The notes: a model not told the origin generated them from the sequence alone. DNA of 64,000 nt from Spinactinospora alkalitolerans (GCF_013408795.1 NZ_JACCCC010000001.1:1240001-1304000), one strand, 5' to 3'. Counted from the first letter of the stretch, positions 1 through 9,400 are shown. Program-made: numbers and translations.

Positions 1-2443
1 TCCAGAGCGAAAGGCGGAGCCGGTCCACACAACGCTCGTCGTTGAAGAGATACTGGCGATCGAAGGAACGGAAGGAAACGGGGGCGATCGGAGGGGGAGT
101 GAGCGCTTTCTCCAAGGAGCCCAGTCGGGGCGCGGGTCTTTCGATCCATCGGCTCTGCGTGGCTTTGAAAAGACGGTTCTTGTCCTCAGGGGCCGCGGAT
201 GCGAGTCGATTCCACCGCCGCAGCAGGGTTTTCCGGTCCGGGGCGTATACCCAGGTCCGATTCGGGTTCACGCCGGTCTGCCGCCACGGCAGCAGATCGT
301 CCATGGCGGGGTGGGAACGCCAGAGCGACTCCTCCGGGACGAACGGTGAGGTCCACTCCGCCTCGCACTTCTGCCAGCGTGCGCCGTCCAACCGCAGTTC
401 CGGATCACCGTCCAACGCACCGAACTTGGCCGCGCGCTCACCTTCCAGTCGAGTGTGCCAGACGCGTGCGGGTTCTCCCGGGCGCGGACGTCCGTACCGC
501 GCGAAGATGCCGATGCAGACGGGCTGCTGCACGCCTCCGAAGATCCGGGTGCGTCCCGGCGGACGGTGTCCCTCCGGCGACAGGTCGATCACCCAGCCCT
601 CGTCGGCGGTCGTGCGCAGGTAGCGCCGCATACCGGCGAACGCGCTCTGGGTCAGGTACGCGGACGTGCTGACGAAGGCCACGATTCCGCTCGGCTGCTC
701 GGGGTGGGCGTCGAACACCTTCCAGGTGGCCCAGCGCCAGAAGTACGTGCCCACCGCCGACAGCTTGTATTCGAGTCGGCCGTTGCCGGATTCGCGGAAC
801 TCGTCCATGGACGGCCTGGCGGTGATCGGGTCGGCGACCGGATCCGACCGGCGTGCCTCAAGCCACGGTGCGGGGTCCTGCTGCCTCGCATCCTTGATGT
901 AGGGCGGATTCCCGATGACCACCATCACCGGGGTCGCCTTCTTAATCCGGTTCGCCTCGTCCCTGAAGCGGACGATCTCCTCGTAGCGCAGCCCGAACCG
1001 TTCATAGGCGTGATGCGGATCGTCGAGCGTGTTGACCAGGAAGCGCCGGTGCTCCTCGGGAACCTCGGTGCCGTACTGCTCCTTCAACTGCTGGTGCAGA
1101 CGCAGCTCGGCGACCGCGAACGGGGCGGTGCTGCGTTCGAAGCCGACCAGGCGATCGCGGTACAGCTCCTTCAGGTGGGTTCGGGCGTGCACCTCGCCGA
1201 ACGTGTCGCTCAGGGTTCCCGCGACGGAGTTCATCACCGAGGCGAGGAAGGTTCCCGTGCCCATCGCCGGGTCGACCGTGGTCACGGACTCGTCGGCCAG
1301 ACCGCGGTGCCGCGCCATACGGCTCTTGAGAACGTCGTCGACGAAGTCGGCCATGAATCGGGTGACCGGTTCGGGGGTGTAGTAGGAGCCGGTCTCCTTG
1401 CGGAGTTCGGGATCGTAGCGCGACAGGAACGTCTCGTACAGGTCGACGTAGGCGGTCTGCTCCCCACGCATCATGCGCTGCCAGTCGATCGGCTCCAGAA
1501 CGCGGATGAGAGTGGGGAGTATGGTCGATTCCTGCGCGGTGCGTGAACCGGTCAGAATGCCGAACGCCTCTCCGAGGAAGGGGTGGCGCTTGCCGAGGAG
1601 TTCGCTGATCTCATGGACGCTGCGGCCGCTGAACTGGGCACCGGACTCCCGCGCCAGGATCAGGGCGAAGGTGATGGTCTGGGCGTAGGCGTCGGCGAAG
1701 TCCCGTCCAGAGGCGAGTTGGGGGAACAGCAGTTGCCGCCATTCCTCGGCCAGTCGGGTGAACGGTCTGTCGCCGCCGTTGGCCCGCTCTTCGGCGATGA
1801 TCTCGGCCACCTCGTCGCGTAACTGCCGGCAGAGGTCGGCTGTTCGGCTGATGAGCTGGTCGAGGGTGTAGTTAGGTTCGGGTTCCCAGGAAAGAAAATC
1901 CCAGATCAGCCGCTCGAACTCCGCTCCTACGGCATGCTTCGGCCGCCGCCTGCCGAAGAGGCCGGAGATCTCAACGGTCGGTCCCTGCTGTACGCCGTAG
2001 CGGAACAGTGCCCACTGTGTTCCGTTGCTGTAGAGAATGTTGGGCAGTCTCTGGAATTTCTCCCACTGTTCACGGTCGTGCCTGTCCAGGAAGTCGCTGG
2101 GCGGGATCGGCTTCGACGGCTTCTTCAGTTCCACATAGCCGATTCGGTTGTTCGGGCCGGCTGAGACGCCGGTGGCGTCCACCCCGAAGTCCGGACGTGC
2201 CTGCAATGCGGGGAGGGAGACCTCGCCGTAGGCGCGGGCGGGAATTCCCAGGGTTCCGCCCATGCTTTCGATCAGTACCTTGAACGGTCCGCGCAACTGC
2301 TCTTCGTCCTGGCCGCCGCGTCCCAGGGAATTCGTCACCGACGTGGCGAAGTCCGCGACGATCCGTTCGACGACTTTGCGTTGGCGGGGTATCCGGCCTT
2401 GGAGGTTCACTGCTTCGTCTGGACCGTACGGCAACGCCGTCAT
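1..2443 (-). CDS. Type IIG-like restriction nuclease-methyltransferase (partial, C-terminus outside window)
   Basis: A single open frame of 814 codons runs off the left edge. The ATG at 2443 is preceded by GGAG at 5 bases. The N-terminal part carries a PD-(D/E)xK-like nuclease signature: D85 in RPDFGV, then E105-L-K107 in GYVELKKP. A helical stretch follows, then an N6-adenine methyltransferase with the SAM motif DPAMGTGTF (D391) and the catalytic motif NPPY (N512-Y515). The remaining C-terminal residues resemble the target-recognition region of Eco57I/type ISP-like enzymes. No helicase motifs lie between nuclease and methyltransferase, so a type IIG architecture fits better than type ISP. 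It should cut and methylate DNA from one polypeptide. It is divergent from the GmrSD-like gene. Confidence 0.85.
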   Translation of the reverse strand, partial: MTALPYGPDEAVNLQGRIPRQRKVVERIVADFATSVTNSLGRGGQDEEQLRGPFKVLIESMGGTLGIPARAYGEVSLPALQARPDFGVDATGVSAGPNNRIGYVELKKPSKPIPPSDFLDRHDREQWEKFQRLPNILYSNGTQWALFRYGVQQGPTVEISGLFGRRRPKHAVGAEFERLIWDFLSWEPEPNYTLDQLISRTADLCRQLRDEVAEIIAEERANGGDRPFTRLAEEWRQLLFPQLASGRDFADAYAQTITFALILARESGAQFSGRSVHEISELLGKRHPFLGEAFGILTGSRTAQESTILPTLIRVLEPIDWQRMMRGEQTAYVDLYETFLSRYDPELRKETGSYYTPEPVTRFMADFVDDVLKSRMARHRGLADESVTTVDPAMGTGTFLASVMNSVAGTLSDTFGEVHARTHLKELYRDRLVGFERSTAPFAVAELRLHQQLKEQYGTEVPEEHRRFLVNTLDDPHHAYERFGLRYEEIVRFRDEANRIKKATPVMVVIGNPPYIKDARQQDPAPWLEARRSDPVADPITARPSMDEFRESGNGRLEYKLSAVGTYFWRWATWKVFDAHPEQPSGIVAFVSTSAYLTQSAFAGMRRYLRTTADEGWVIDLSPEGHRPPGRTRIFGGVQQPVCIGIFARYGRPRPGEPARVWHTRLEGERAAKFGALDGDPELRLDGARWQKCEAEWTSPFVPEESLWRSHPAMDDLLPWRQTGVNPNRTWVYAPDRKTLLRRWNRLASAAPEDKNRLFKATQSRWIERPAPRLGSLEKALTPPPIAPVSFRSFDRQYLFNDERCVDRLRLSLW

Positions 2444-2643
2444 CGCGTCTCCGGGGGTGAGACCTGTCCCTTCACCTACCAGGAGACGCTTTGGAATGAA
2501 ATAAGTCAATGGCTGATATATAGGAGGAAAGGGAAGTGAGTGAACCGGGATGATCAGAGTTGATGAAGTGAATGTTCATCGAGCTCCGATTGGGCGATGG
2601 TCGCTTTCTCGCTCTCCGTCTCTTGAGTGAACCGCCGGTAGTG

Positions 2644-2663
2644 GAACCGTGCTCGTACGGTTC
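2644..2663. promoter_or_regulatory. Inverted repeat in the defence-gene divergent intergenic region
   Basis: A 7-bp perfect inverted repeat (GAACCGT, six-base spacer, ACGGTTC) lies in the 315-bp gap between the divergent nuclease-methyltransferase (2443) and GmrSD-like gene (2759). It could be an operator or a small hairpin. The rest of this gap holds no convincing gene. It is less GC-rich than the flanks and must contain both promoters. Confidence 0.35.
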
Positions 2664-2758
2664 GTGTCGATCGGCGCATGAGGAAAGCGCCTGTCCTCCA
2701 GGTGCGGAATACTGGTCCGGAGCACGTACCGGTCCTGATCCCCCCGTAGAGGACGACG

Positions 2759-5041
2759 ATGACGAAGCTCTCCACCCTCCTCGACCACATCGATAGCGGA
2801 GCGATGCTGCTGCCGGAGTTCCAGCGCGGATACGTGTGGAACCGCGACCAGGTCAGAGGACTGATGCGCTCCCTCTATCTAAACTATCCGGTCGGCTCGC
2901 TCCTGGTCTGGGAGACAGAGGTGGAACCCTCATCGGTCCGGGGCGAGTACAACGCCACCGGGTCCAGAGCCCTGCTGCTCGACGGCCAGCAGCGCATCAC
3001 CTCGCTGTACGGGGTCATGCGCGGCCGACCTCCCGCGTTCTTCGAGGGCGACGCCAACGCCTTCACCGGTCTGCACTTCAACGTCGAGACCGAGGTCTTC
3101 GAGTTCCACATGGCGAACAAGATGCAGGGCGACTCACGCTGGGTGGATGTGTCGCGCCTGTTCCGCCGGGGAGTCGACGCGGTGCTGGACGGCTTCGACG
3201 ACGACATGCCCCGTTCAGACGAGCGGGTCTTCACCCGCCGCCTGATGAAGCTCCACGCGATCCAGGAGCGCGATTTCCACGAGGAGAAGATCACCGGCAG
3301 GGACAAGACCGTCGATGTCGTCGTCGACATCTTCAACCGGGTGAACTCCGGTGGAACCAAGCTGTCCAAAGGTGACCTCGCGTTGGCGAAGGTGTGTTCG
3401 GAGTGGCCTGAGGCGCGTTCCGTCATGCGGGAGCACCTGGCCCGATGGGAGGAGGCCGGTCTCTCGTTCAGCCTCGACTGGCTGCTGCGCTGCGTCACCG
3501 CGGTCGCCACCGGAAGGCCCTTCTTCTCCTCCCTGGAGGACGTCGACACCAAGGACTTCCGTGCCGCACTGGAGTCGGCCGTCCACTACATCGGCAGGTT
3601 CCTCGACGCCCTCGCGGGGCGGTTGGGCCTCGACCACGACCGTGTGCTCATGGGGCGCTACGCCATTCCGGTGGTGTGCCGACTGCTCCACCTCAACGGC
3701 GGCGACTTCGATGATGCCGGGCACCGAGACCGCGTTCTCTACTGGTACGTTCATGCGGCGCTGTGGGGCCGGCACTCCGGTTCCACCGAGACGATGCTCG
3801 CCCAGGACTATGCCGCGGCCCAGGCCGACGGGGTCGACGGGCTCCTCCGCGCGCTGGAGAAATGGCGCGGCGGTCCGCTGGCGGTTCGGCCCGTCGACTT
3901 CGCCGGATCCACCAAGGGATCGCGCTTCTACCCGCTGCTGTACCTGCTGACCCGGGTCGGACAGGCCCGCGACTTCGGATCGGGCCTGCCGCTGCACGCG
4001 GAGATGCTGGGTCATCTGACCAGCCTCCAGGTGCACCACATCTTTCCCAAGGCCCTGCTCAAGGACCACTACGACCGCAGGCAGGTGAACGCGGTAGCCA
4101 ACTTCTGCTTCCTCACCCAGGACACCAACCTCAAGGTGGGCAAGCAGGCCCCGGAGAAGTATTTCACCGAAGCCGAGCAGAAGAATCCGGGAGTTCTGGA
4201 GTCCCAGTGGATTCCGCTCGCATCGGAGCTGCGCGGTGTCGACCGCTACGAGGATTTCCTGCGCGAACGCACGGAACTGCTGGCCGATGCCGCCAACCGG
4301 TTCCTGGACGAACTCCGCGAGGGCGGTACGGCCACGGTGGGAGCAGATCTGAGGCGGGTCGCGGTGATCGAGGAAGACGACACCGAGCACGACGCCCGCG
4401 CCGCGCAGATCACCGACCTCATCGACGAGCTGATCGCACTGGGCTGCGCCGCTCCCCGGCGCGACGTCGAGATCACCGATCCGTCCGGCGGGCGTCCTCT
4501 CGCGGTGGCCGAGGCCTACTGGCCGGACGGATTGCAGACCGGGCAGGACGATCCGGTGGTGTTGGAGCTCGACCCGGACGAGGCCGACGAGGCGGCACTG
4601 GAGGGGCTCGGCTTCCGGGTCTTCACTTCCGGCGAGGCGCTGCTGGAGTATGCGCGGCTGCGCAACGCCGCGGCGGCCGGAGTGGAGGGTGAGGAGCCGT
4701 CCGTACCGGCCACAGAAGAGTCGACGGCCGAGGGCGCCGAGGCCCCGGAGGTCCTGGCCGCGTTCGACGAGGCCCTGCATTCGGCGTGCGACCGGGCGCA
4801 GACGGAGGCCGGGTACCGGGCGGCATACTTCCGGCGGATGCTTGAGGACCGCGGCGCGCTGGCGACGGCCCGGCTGCTGCTGGCCAAGCCGACCATCTCA
4901 GACGGCTTCGTTCAACTGTGGGAGCGCGGGCGGCTCGATCTGACCGTGGAGGGGGTCGTGCTCGACCATCCGGCCTACGCCCGGCTCTTCACCCCCGAGG
5001 AACTCGACATCGCTCGCAGCCGCATCGAGCGGCACCGGTAG
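2759..5041 (+). CDS. GmrSD-like DUF262/DUF1524 endonuclease (type IV restriction-like)
   Basis: This 760-residue protein starts at an ATG preceded by AGAGG. It has an N-terminal DUF262 (GmrS/ParB-like) domain with PEFQRGYVW and the hallmark DGQQR (D75), and a central DUF1524 HNH-type nuclease motif HHIFPKALL (H426-H427) followed by conserved asparagines. This matches fused GmrSD enzymes, which cleave modified phage DNA in an NTP-dependent way. The last 200 or so residues (AEAYWPDG, then a GFRVF-like strand) look like an extra small domain, possibly a degenerate nuclease fold; that is inference. It lies convergent to the helicase gene and divergent from the type IIG-like gene, which supports a defence island. 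Confidence 0.85.
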   Translation: MTKLSTLLDHIDSGAMLLPEFQRGYVWNRDQVRGLMRSLYLNYPVGSLLVWETEVEPSSVRGEYNATGSRALLLDGQQRITSLYGVMRGRPPAFFEGDANAFTGLHFNVETEVFEFHMANKMQGDSRWVDVSRLFRRGVDAVLDGFDDDMPRSDERVFTRRLMKLHAIQERDFHEEKITGRDKTVDVVVDIFNRVNSGGTKLSKGDLALAKVCSEWPEARSVMREHLARWEEAGLSFSLDWLLRCVTAVATGRPFFSSLEDVDTKDFRAALESAVHYIGRFLDALAGRLGLDHDRVLMGRYAIPVVCRLLHLNGGDFDDAGHRDRVLYWYVHAALWGRHSGSTETMLAQDYAAAQADGVDGLLRALEKWRGGPLAVRPVDFAGSTKGSRFYPLLYLLTRVGQARDFGSGLPLHAEMLGHLTSLQVHHIFPKALLKDHYDRRQVNAVANFCFLTQDTNLKVGKQAPEKYFTEAEQKNPGVLESQWIPLASELRGVDRYEDFLRERTELLADAANRFLDELREGGTATVGADLRRVAVIEEDDTEHDARAAQITDLIDELIALGCAAPRRDVEITDPSGGRPLAVAEAYWPDGLQTGQDDPVVLELDPDEADEAALEGLGFRVFTSGEALLEYARLRNAAAAGVEGEEPSVPATEESTAEGAEAPEVLAAFDEALHSACDRAQTEAGYRAAYFRRMLEDRGALATARLLLAKPTISDGFVQLWERGRLDLTVEGVVLDHPAYARLFTPEELDIARSRIERHR

Positions 5042-5064
5042 CAGGGGCGTTCCGAGCGGCCGAA

Positions 5065-5092
5065 GGGGCGGGCCGGAGATCCGACCCGCCCC
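5065..5092. terminator. Bidirectional hairpin between convergent genes
   Basis: Arms 5065-5077 and 5080-5092 pair over 13 positions with one mismatch. They sit in the 56-bp gap between the convergent GmrSD-like and helicase genes. There is no clear T-tract, as is usual in this organism. Confidence 0.6.
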
Positions 5093-5097
5093 GATGC

Positions 5098-7194
5098 TCA
5101 CTTCGCGGGCAGGAACGGGCTGGGGTCACCGCCATGGGAGAGGTAGAGCGCGTCGCGCGCCCGGGTGCATGAGACGAACAGCAGATTGCGTTCGCGCTGC
5201 AGGTCGTGGCCGTGCGCGACGGGGTCCTCGGTGCGATCGGTGACCTGGGTCTTCAGCGGCAGCAGGTCCGCGTCCACGCCGACGACCGCCACACATCGGA
5301 ACTCCAGCCCCTTCATCCCGTGCATGGTGCCCACCCGTACCCCTGGGCCGTCGACCAGCGGGCCGTTGTCGATGTCGGCCTCACGAAGGCGAGCCGTCAC
5401 CGAGTCGGCGACGGAGCGGGTGCGCACGGCGATTCCGATGGAGTCGGCTTCGACCCCCTGTTCCAGCCATCCGTTGATCTGACCGACCAGGGCGTCGAGT
5501 TCGGCCGTGCGTTCGGTGAAACCGTGTACGACGGGCCTGCGGCCGTGCAGTGGGGAGATGTAGGTCTCCAGGCCGTCCTCCAGATCGTCCAGCCCGGTGA
5601 TGGGCGCGGCTCCCAGAAGACGCACCGCCCAGGACAGGATCTCCTGGGTACTGCGGTAACTGACGGTCAGTTTGCGGCTGCGGCCGCGCACGTTGATACC
5701 GAGCGCGGCCAGTGAGACCCGATGATCGTAAATCCGCTGGTGTGGATCGCCCGCGATGAATAGATCGTCGGGGCCCTCGGGGACCAGCGCCCGGATCAGT
5801 CGCCACTTCGCCGGATGCAGGTCCTGGGCCTCGTCCACCACCACATGCGTGTACAGCCGCTCCCCGGTGCGGTTCAAAATGTCGGCGGCCTCGGCGGCCA
5901 CCTGAGTGAACGTCCACTGGTTCGCCTGTGCCATCCGCTCGGTGGCGGCCAGGACGGCGCGCCATACCCTCTGCTTCTGGTCGGCGCTGAGCCGATTGCC
6001 GCGTCCGCGCCGCTGGGCCTCCAGATAACCGCGTTCGGTACGCAGATCCTGGGCGAGGACGACCTGCTCCCATTCGGACAGCAGGAAGGCCCCGGAAAAA
6101 CCGCTGTCCGCGCCGGCCTCGTCCCAGAGTCGTTCCAGCTCACGGGAGCGGGGAAACTTCAGCGTCGTTCCCCGCTCCCGGCTCACCACCTCGTAGGCGA
6201 CCTTGTCGAGGTTGCGCACATCGATGCGATCACGCTGTCCCGGATCCTTGATCAGCAGTTCCATCTGTGAGCGCAGTGCCGCGTCGAGCGTCTTGGTGAA
6301 CGTCGTCAGCAGGATCTGTGGTGGGCCGGAGTCGTATCCGGCGGCGAGGTGGGCGACGCGGTGTACTGCGGTCACCGTCTTACCGGTGCCGGCGCCCCCC
6401 GTCACCATCGCCGGCCCGTTGTAGCTCCGGCGGTAGGCGATCCTGCGCTGTTGAGGGTGCAGGAACACCCGCCACAGATCGAACGGGGTGTCCAGCATCT
6501 CGCGCAGGCTTTCGGGGCCTTCCACGAAGACCGCCTGGCCGGGGGTGCGGCGGATCGCCGCGGTGAGGTCCTCCGGGTCGATCTCCTCAGGTGCGACCGC
6601 TTCCACCAGATCCTTGCTGACCTCGGCCCAAGCCTCTTCCGGGGTCATACCGGAGGCCAGCGCCACCAGGGCGTTGTGCTGCGCAGCGGGCATCATCGAC
6701 TGGATGGCGTCGAGATGGCCTTCGTCGGGAAGCAACCGCACGATCGACAGAGTCCGGTCGTCGATGCCCAGCTGGGTCAGGTGTTTGTCCGGAACGTGGT
6801 CGAACAGTCTGCTCTCGGCCGCTGCGGCGACCGGTGCGAGAACATCGCTCATGGTCTGCAGTTGCGCCTCGTCACGGATCTCCAGCACACCCAGCGCCCG
6901 GTTGACGGAAAAGCGTTTGTTGCGGATGTAGGCGTAGGCCTCGTCATGCGGCAGGACCGTCACCAGTAGATAGGTGTCACCCTGCTCGGGAGCGAGCACG
7001 ACTCCTCGATAGTTCTGGGTGATGCGCAGGGAACGGGCACGGGGATCACGCGCGTCGGCGACCTTCTCCAGGTGGCCCCCGGCGTAGTAGGTGTCGGCGA
7101 ACTTGTCGAGCGCCTCGTCGACGGCCTTCTGAACCCGTTTCTCCAGCTTCGCGTATCGGGTCAGAAAGTCCTTGTCGATCGCGAGCTGAGGCAT
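5098..7194 (-). CDS. UvrD/Rep-family helicase with N-terminal RelE/ParE-like domain
   Basis: The 698-residue protein starts at the ATG encoding MPQLAIDKDF, behind GAGAGGA; the frame is open further upstream without a better site. Residues 1-100 (EKRVQKAV, RSLRITQNYRGVV, LLVTVLPHDEAY) resemble a RelE/ParE toxin fold. The helicase part has Walker A GGAGTGKT (K272), Walker B VVDEAQD, and a late motif HGMKGLEF that fits superfamily 1 UvrD enzymes. ATP-driven 3'-5' DNA unwinding is the family activity. Whether the RelE-like part is a nuclease or only a recognition module is unknown. It is convergent with the GmrSD-like gene and probably part of the same defence region. Confidence 0.8.
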   Translation of the reverse strand: MPQLAIDKDFLTRYAKLEKRVQKAVDEALDKFADTYYAGGHLEKVADARDPRARSLRITQNYRGVVLAPEQGDTYLLVTVLPHDEAYAYIRNKRFSVNRALGVLEIRDEAQLQTMSDVLAPVAAAAESRLFDHVPDKHLTQLGIDDRTLSIVRLLPDEGHLDAIQSMMPAAQHNALVALASGMTPEEAWAEVSKDLVEAVAPEEIDPEDLTAAIRRTPGQAVFVEGPESLREMLDTPFDLWRVFLHPQQRRIAYRRSYNGPAMVTGGAGTGKTVTAVHRVAHLAAGYDSGPPQILLTTFTKTLDAALRSQMELLIKDPGQRDRIDVRNLDKVAYEVVSRERGTTLKFPRSRELERLWDEAGADSGFSGAFLLSEWEQVVLAQDLRTERGYLEAQRRGRGNRLSADQKQRVWRAVLAATERMAQANQWTFTQVAAEAADILNRTGERLYTHVVVDEAQDLHPAKWRLIRALVPEGPDDLFIAGDPHQRIYDHRVSLAALGINVRGRSRKLTVSYRSTQEILSWAVRLLGAAPITGLDDLEDGLETYISPLHGRRPVVHGFTERTAELDALVGQINGWLEQGVEADSIGIAVRTRSVADSVTARLREADIDNGPLVDGPGVRVGTMHGMKGLEFRCVAVVGVDADLLPLKTQVTDRTEDPVAHGHDLQRERNLLFVSCTRARDALYLSHGGDPSPFLPAK

Positions 7195-7394
7195 GGGGGA
7201 AGTCCTCTCCAGGCGTCTGGAACGCGGTCGCGGAAGAACGCCGGGTTTCCTACGGGGAGGGGAAACCCGAGACAAGGCCACCTTACGGTCTGCACGCGTA
7301 CCGCAGACTGCGCCGTCGACCGTGCCCGCACCGGCCCGCTCGCCGTCTCGTACACGCGATCAGCACCGCGGCGGAGAATGAGCGGCTCCGGCTC

Positions 7395-8384
7395 TCACTC
7401 TCTCCGCGGCGCTGCCAGGGAGCCGGTGAGGTGGACGGTCGTCGGGAGCGTTCGGCTGGGCGGGCGGGGGGTCTCCGGGGTGGCTTCGATGATGTCGGCC
7501 AGGGCCGACACCGCTCGCCGGCCCAGTTCGGCGACCGGGACGCGGACGGCGGTCAGGGGTGCGCCGGGCAGGTCGGCGAAGGCCATGTCGTCGGCCGCGG
7601 CCACGCTGATGTCCTCGGGGACGCGCACGCCGCGGCGGCTCAGTTCGAAGACCAGGCCCAGCAGCACCGAGCTGTTGTAGGCGAGTGCCGCCGTGCATCC
7701 CGACGCCAGGACGGCGTCGGCGGCCGCCGCGCCTTCGGTGAACTCCGGCGGCATCGGCCCGAGGACCCGGATTCGCAGGTCGGGGCGGCTCGCATGGTCG
7801 GAGAGGGTCTGCTGTCGGCGCCGGTCCATCCAGGAGCCGGGCGGCCCCGCGAGGTAGGCGACGTCGGTGTGGCCGAGTTCGACCAGGCGGTCGTAGACGC
7901 GGGCCAGCCCCCCGGGGGTGTCGACGGTGTAGGAGGTGAGGCCGGGGACCTTGCGGTTGACGACCACCACGGGCCTGCGGTCGTGGACCTTCTTCAGCTC
8001 CGCGGCCGTGCCCACGGGCATCAGCAGCACGAACCCGTCGACCTGGCCTTCGAGTTCACCGAGGGCGGCGGCCTCGCGTTCGGGCGAGCCGTCGGTGACG
8101 GCGATGATGAGCCACCGCCCGGTCTCCTTGGCCATGGCCTGGGCGCCGGCGATGCTGCCGGCGTAGAAGGGGTTGTCCAGGCCGGGGACGAGCATGGCCA
8201 GGAACCCGGTGCGCCCGGTGGTGAGCGCGCGGGCCGCGGGGTTGGCGCGGAACCCCACCTGTTCGGCGGCGGCGCGCACGCGCTCCAGCGTGCGGGGGGA
8301 GACCATGTCGGGCCGGCTCATGGCCCGGGACACCGTTGAAGCGGACACTTTGGCGATCCGCGCCACCTCCTCAAGTCCGGCCAC
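7395..8384 (-). CDS. LacI-family repressor of the purine salvage operon
   Basis: It has an N-terminal LacI helix-turn-helix (LEEVARIAKVSASTVSRAMS) followed by a periplasmic-binding-protein-like effector domain, 329 residues with the chosen start. I chose the GTG at 8384 because GAAGGAG sits five bases upstream; another GTG at 8438 lacks a ribosome site. The gene is divergent from the ABC importer/nucleoside hydrolase/adenine deaminase operon, and two overlapping palindromes lie between them. Local repression relieved by a purine or nucleoside is the likely mode; the ligand is inferred from context. Confidence 0.85.
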   Translation of the reverse strand: MAGLEEVARIAKVSASTVSRAMSRPDMVSPRTLERVRAAAEQVGFRANPAARALTTGRTGFLAMLVPGLDNPFYAGSIAGAQAMAKETGRWLIIAVTDGSPEREAAALGELEGQVDGFVLLMPVGTAAELKKVHDRRPVVVVNRKVPGLTSYTVDTPGGLARVYDRLVELGHTDVAYLAGPPGSWMDRRRQQTLSDHASRPDLRIRVLGPMPPEFTEGAAAADAVLASGCTAALAYNSSVLLGLVFELSRRGVRVPEDISVAAADDMAFADLPGAPLTAVRVPVAELGRRAVSALADIIEATPETPRPPSRTLPTTVHLTGSLAAPRRE

Positions 8385-8472
8385 TCCGGCTCCTTCGTCT
8401 CGTCTCGGCACGGCGTCATCGGTTCTTAACACGGCCACCCCTGGCCGGGGGTGCGGTCACAGGCTACGATGC

Positions 8473-8498
8473 TGCAAGCGCTTGCAGAAGCGCTTGCA
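8473..8498. promoter_or_regulatory. Tandem LacI-type operators upstream of the purine operon
   Basis: TGCAAGCGCTTGCA at 8473-8486 is a perfect 14-bp palindrome. A second copy of the AAGCGCTT core lies at 8488-8495, 12 bp on, within TGCAGAAGCGCTTGCA. The pair lies in the divergent region between the LacI gene and the first permease gene, so it can control both directions. Confidence 0.75.
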
Positions 8499-8578
8499 CG
8501 TATTTCGCCTGTTCGACAGGGATGTAATTTGCAATCTGCGTATCGGTGCGGCCGGACGCCGACCTCCCGGGGGTGGAT

Positions 8579-9400
8579 GTGACCCGCCGCGTCACCATGC
8601 GCGTACTGCTGCTCCCCGGTCTGGCCGTGCTGCTGTTCGCCTTCCTCTACCCGGTGGCGCTCACACTCGCGGCACCGCCCGACGGCGACCCGGCGACGGT
8701 CGCCCGCGAGACCGGGACCCTGCTCAGCGACCCCCACCTGCTGCCGGTCATCGCCCGCAGCATCCGCGTGGCGGTCATGACCACGCTGATCTGCCTTCTC
8801 CTGGGCTTCCCCACCGCCTACCTCGTCTCCAGGGCGCCGGCCCGTTGGTCCGGCAAGCTGCTGGCGCTGGCGATCTTCCCGCTGATGCTCAACACGGTCG
8901 TGCGCACCTACGGCTGGATCGCCGTGCTCGGCGGCAACGGCGTGCTCAGCACCGCGTCCCAGGCCCTGGGGCTGGGCCGGGTCCAGCTGCTCTACACCGA
9001 GACCGCGATCGTGCTCGGCCTCGTGCAGCTCTTCCTGCCGCTGATGATCCTGTCCAGTTACTCCAGCCTCTCCCAGCAGGACCCGCGGCTGGAGGACGCC
9101 GCGCGCGGCCTGGGAGCCGGACCCGGCCGGGTGTTCCGCCAGGTCGTGTTCCCGCTCGCGCTCCCCGGCGCCCTCGTGGGCTGCACCCTGGTGTTCGCCG
9201 GATCGATCACCGCCTTCACCACGCCGCAGCTGCTCGGCGGCTCGCGCGAGCGCATCCTGTCCACCCTGCTCTACAGCAGGGTCAACGTGAGCCTCGACTG
9301 GCCCTCGGCCAGCGCGGTCGCGCTGGTCATGACGGTGCTGGTGCTCGCGGTGGCGGCGCTGTCGGGCCGGCTGAGCAAGCGAGGGAGCACCACCTCATGA
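8579..9400 (+). CDS. ABC transporter permease, spermidine/putrescine type (PotB-like)
   Basis: A 273-residue inner-membrane protein with about six hydrophobic segments. The cytoplasmic coupling loop reads DAARGLGAGPGRVFRQVVFP. It belongs to the MalF/PotB-like (BPD) permease family usually tied to polyamine or iron importers. The GTG at 8579 follows GGGGGTGG; a GTG at 8546 has no ribosome site, and an ATG at 8597 is also possible. It is the first gene of an operon with overlapping stop/start codons. The downstream purine enzymes suggest that nucleosides, not polyamines, are carried. Confidence 0.85.
   Translation: MTRRVTMRVLLLPGLAVLLFAFLYPVALTLAAPPDGDPATVARETGTLLSDPHLLPVIARSIRVAVMTTLICLLLGFPTAYLVSRAPARWSGKLLALAIFPLMLNTVVRTYGWIAVLGGNGVLSTASQALGLGRVQLLYTETAIVLGLVQLFLPLMILSSYSSLSQQDPRLEDAARGLGAGPGRVFRQVVFPLALPGALVGCTLVFAGSITAFTTPQLLGGSRERILSTLLYSRVNVSLDWPSASAVALVMTVLVLAVAALSGRLSKRGSTTS

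Noticed and set aside
455-1546. Long plus-strand open frame opposite the type IIG-like gene
   Set aside because: It is a shadow of the minus-strand gene, with no recognised motif or ribosome site.
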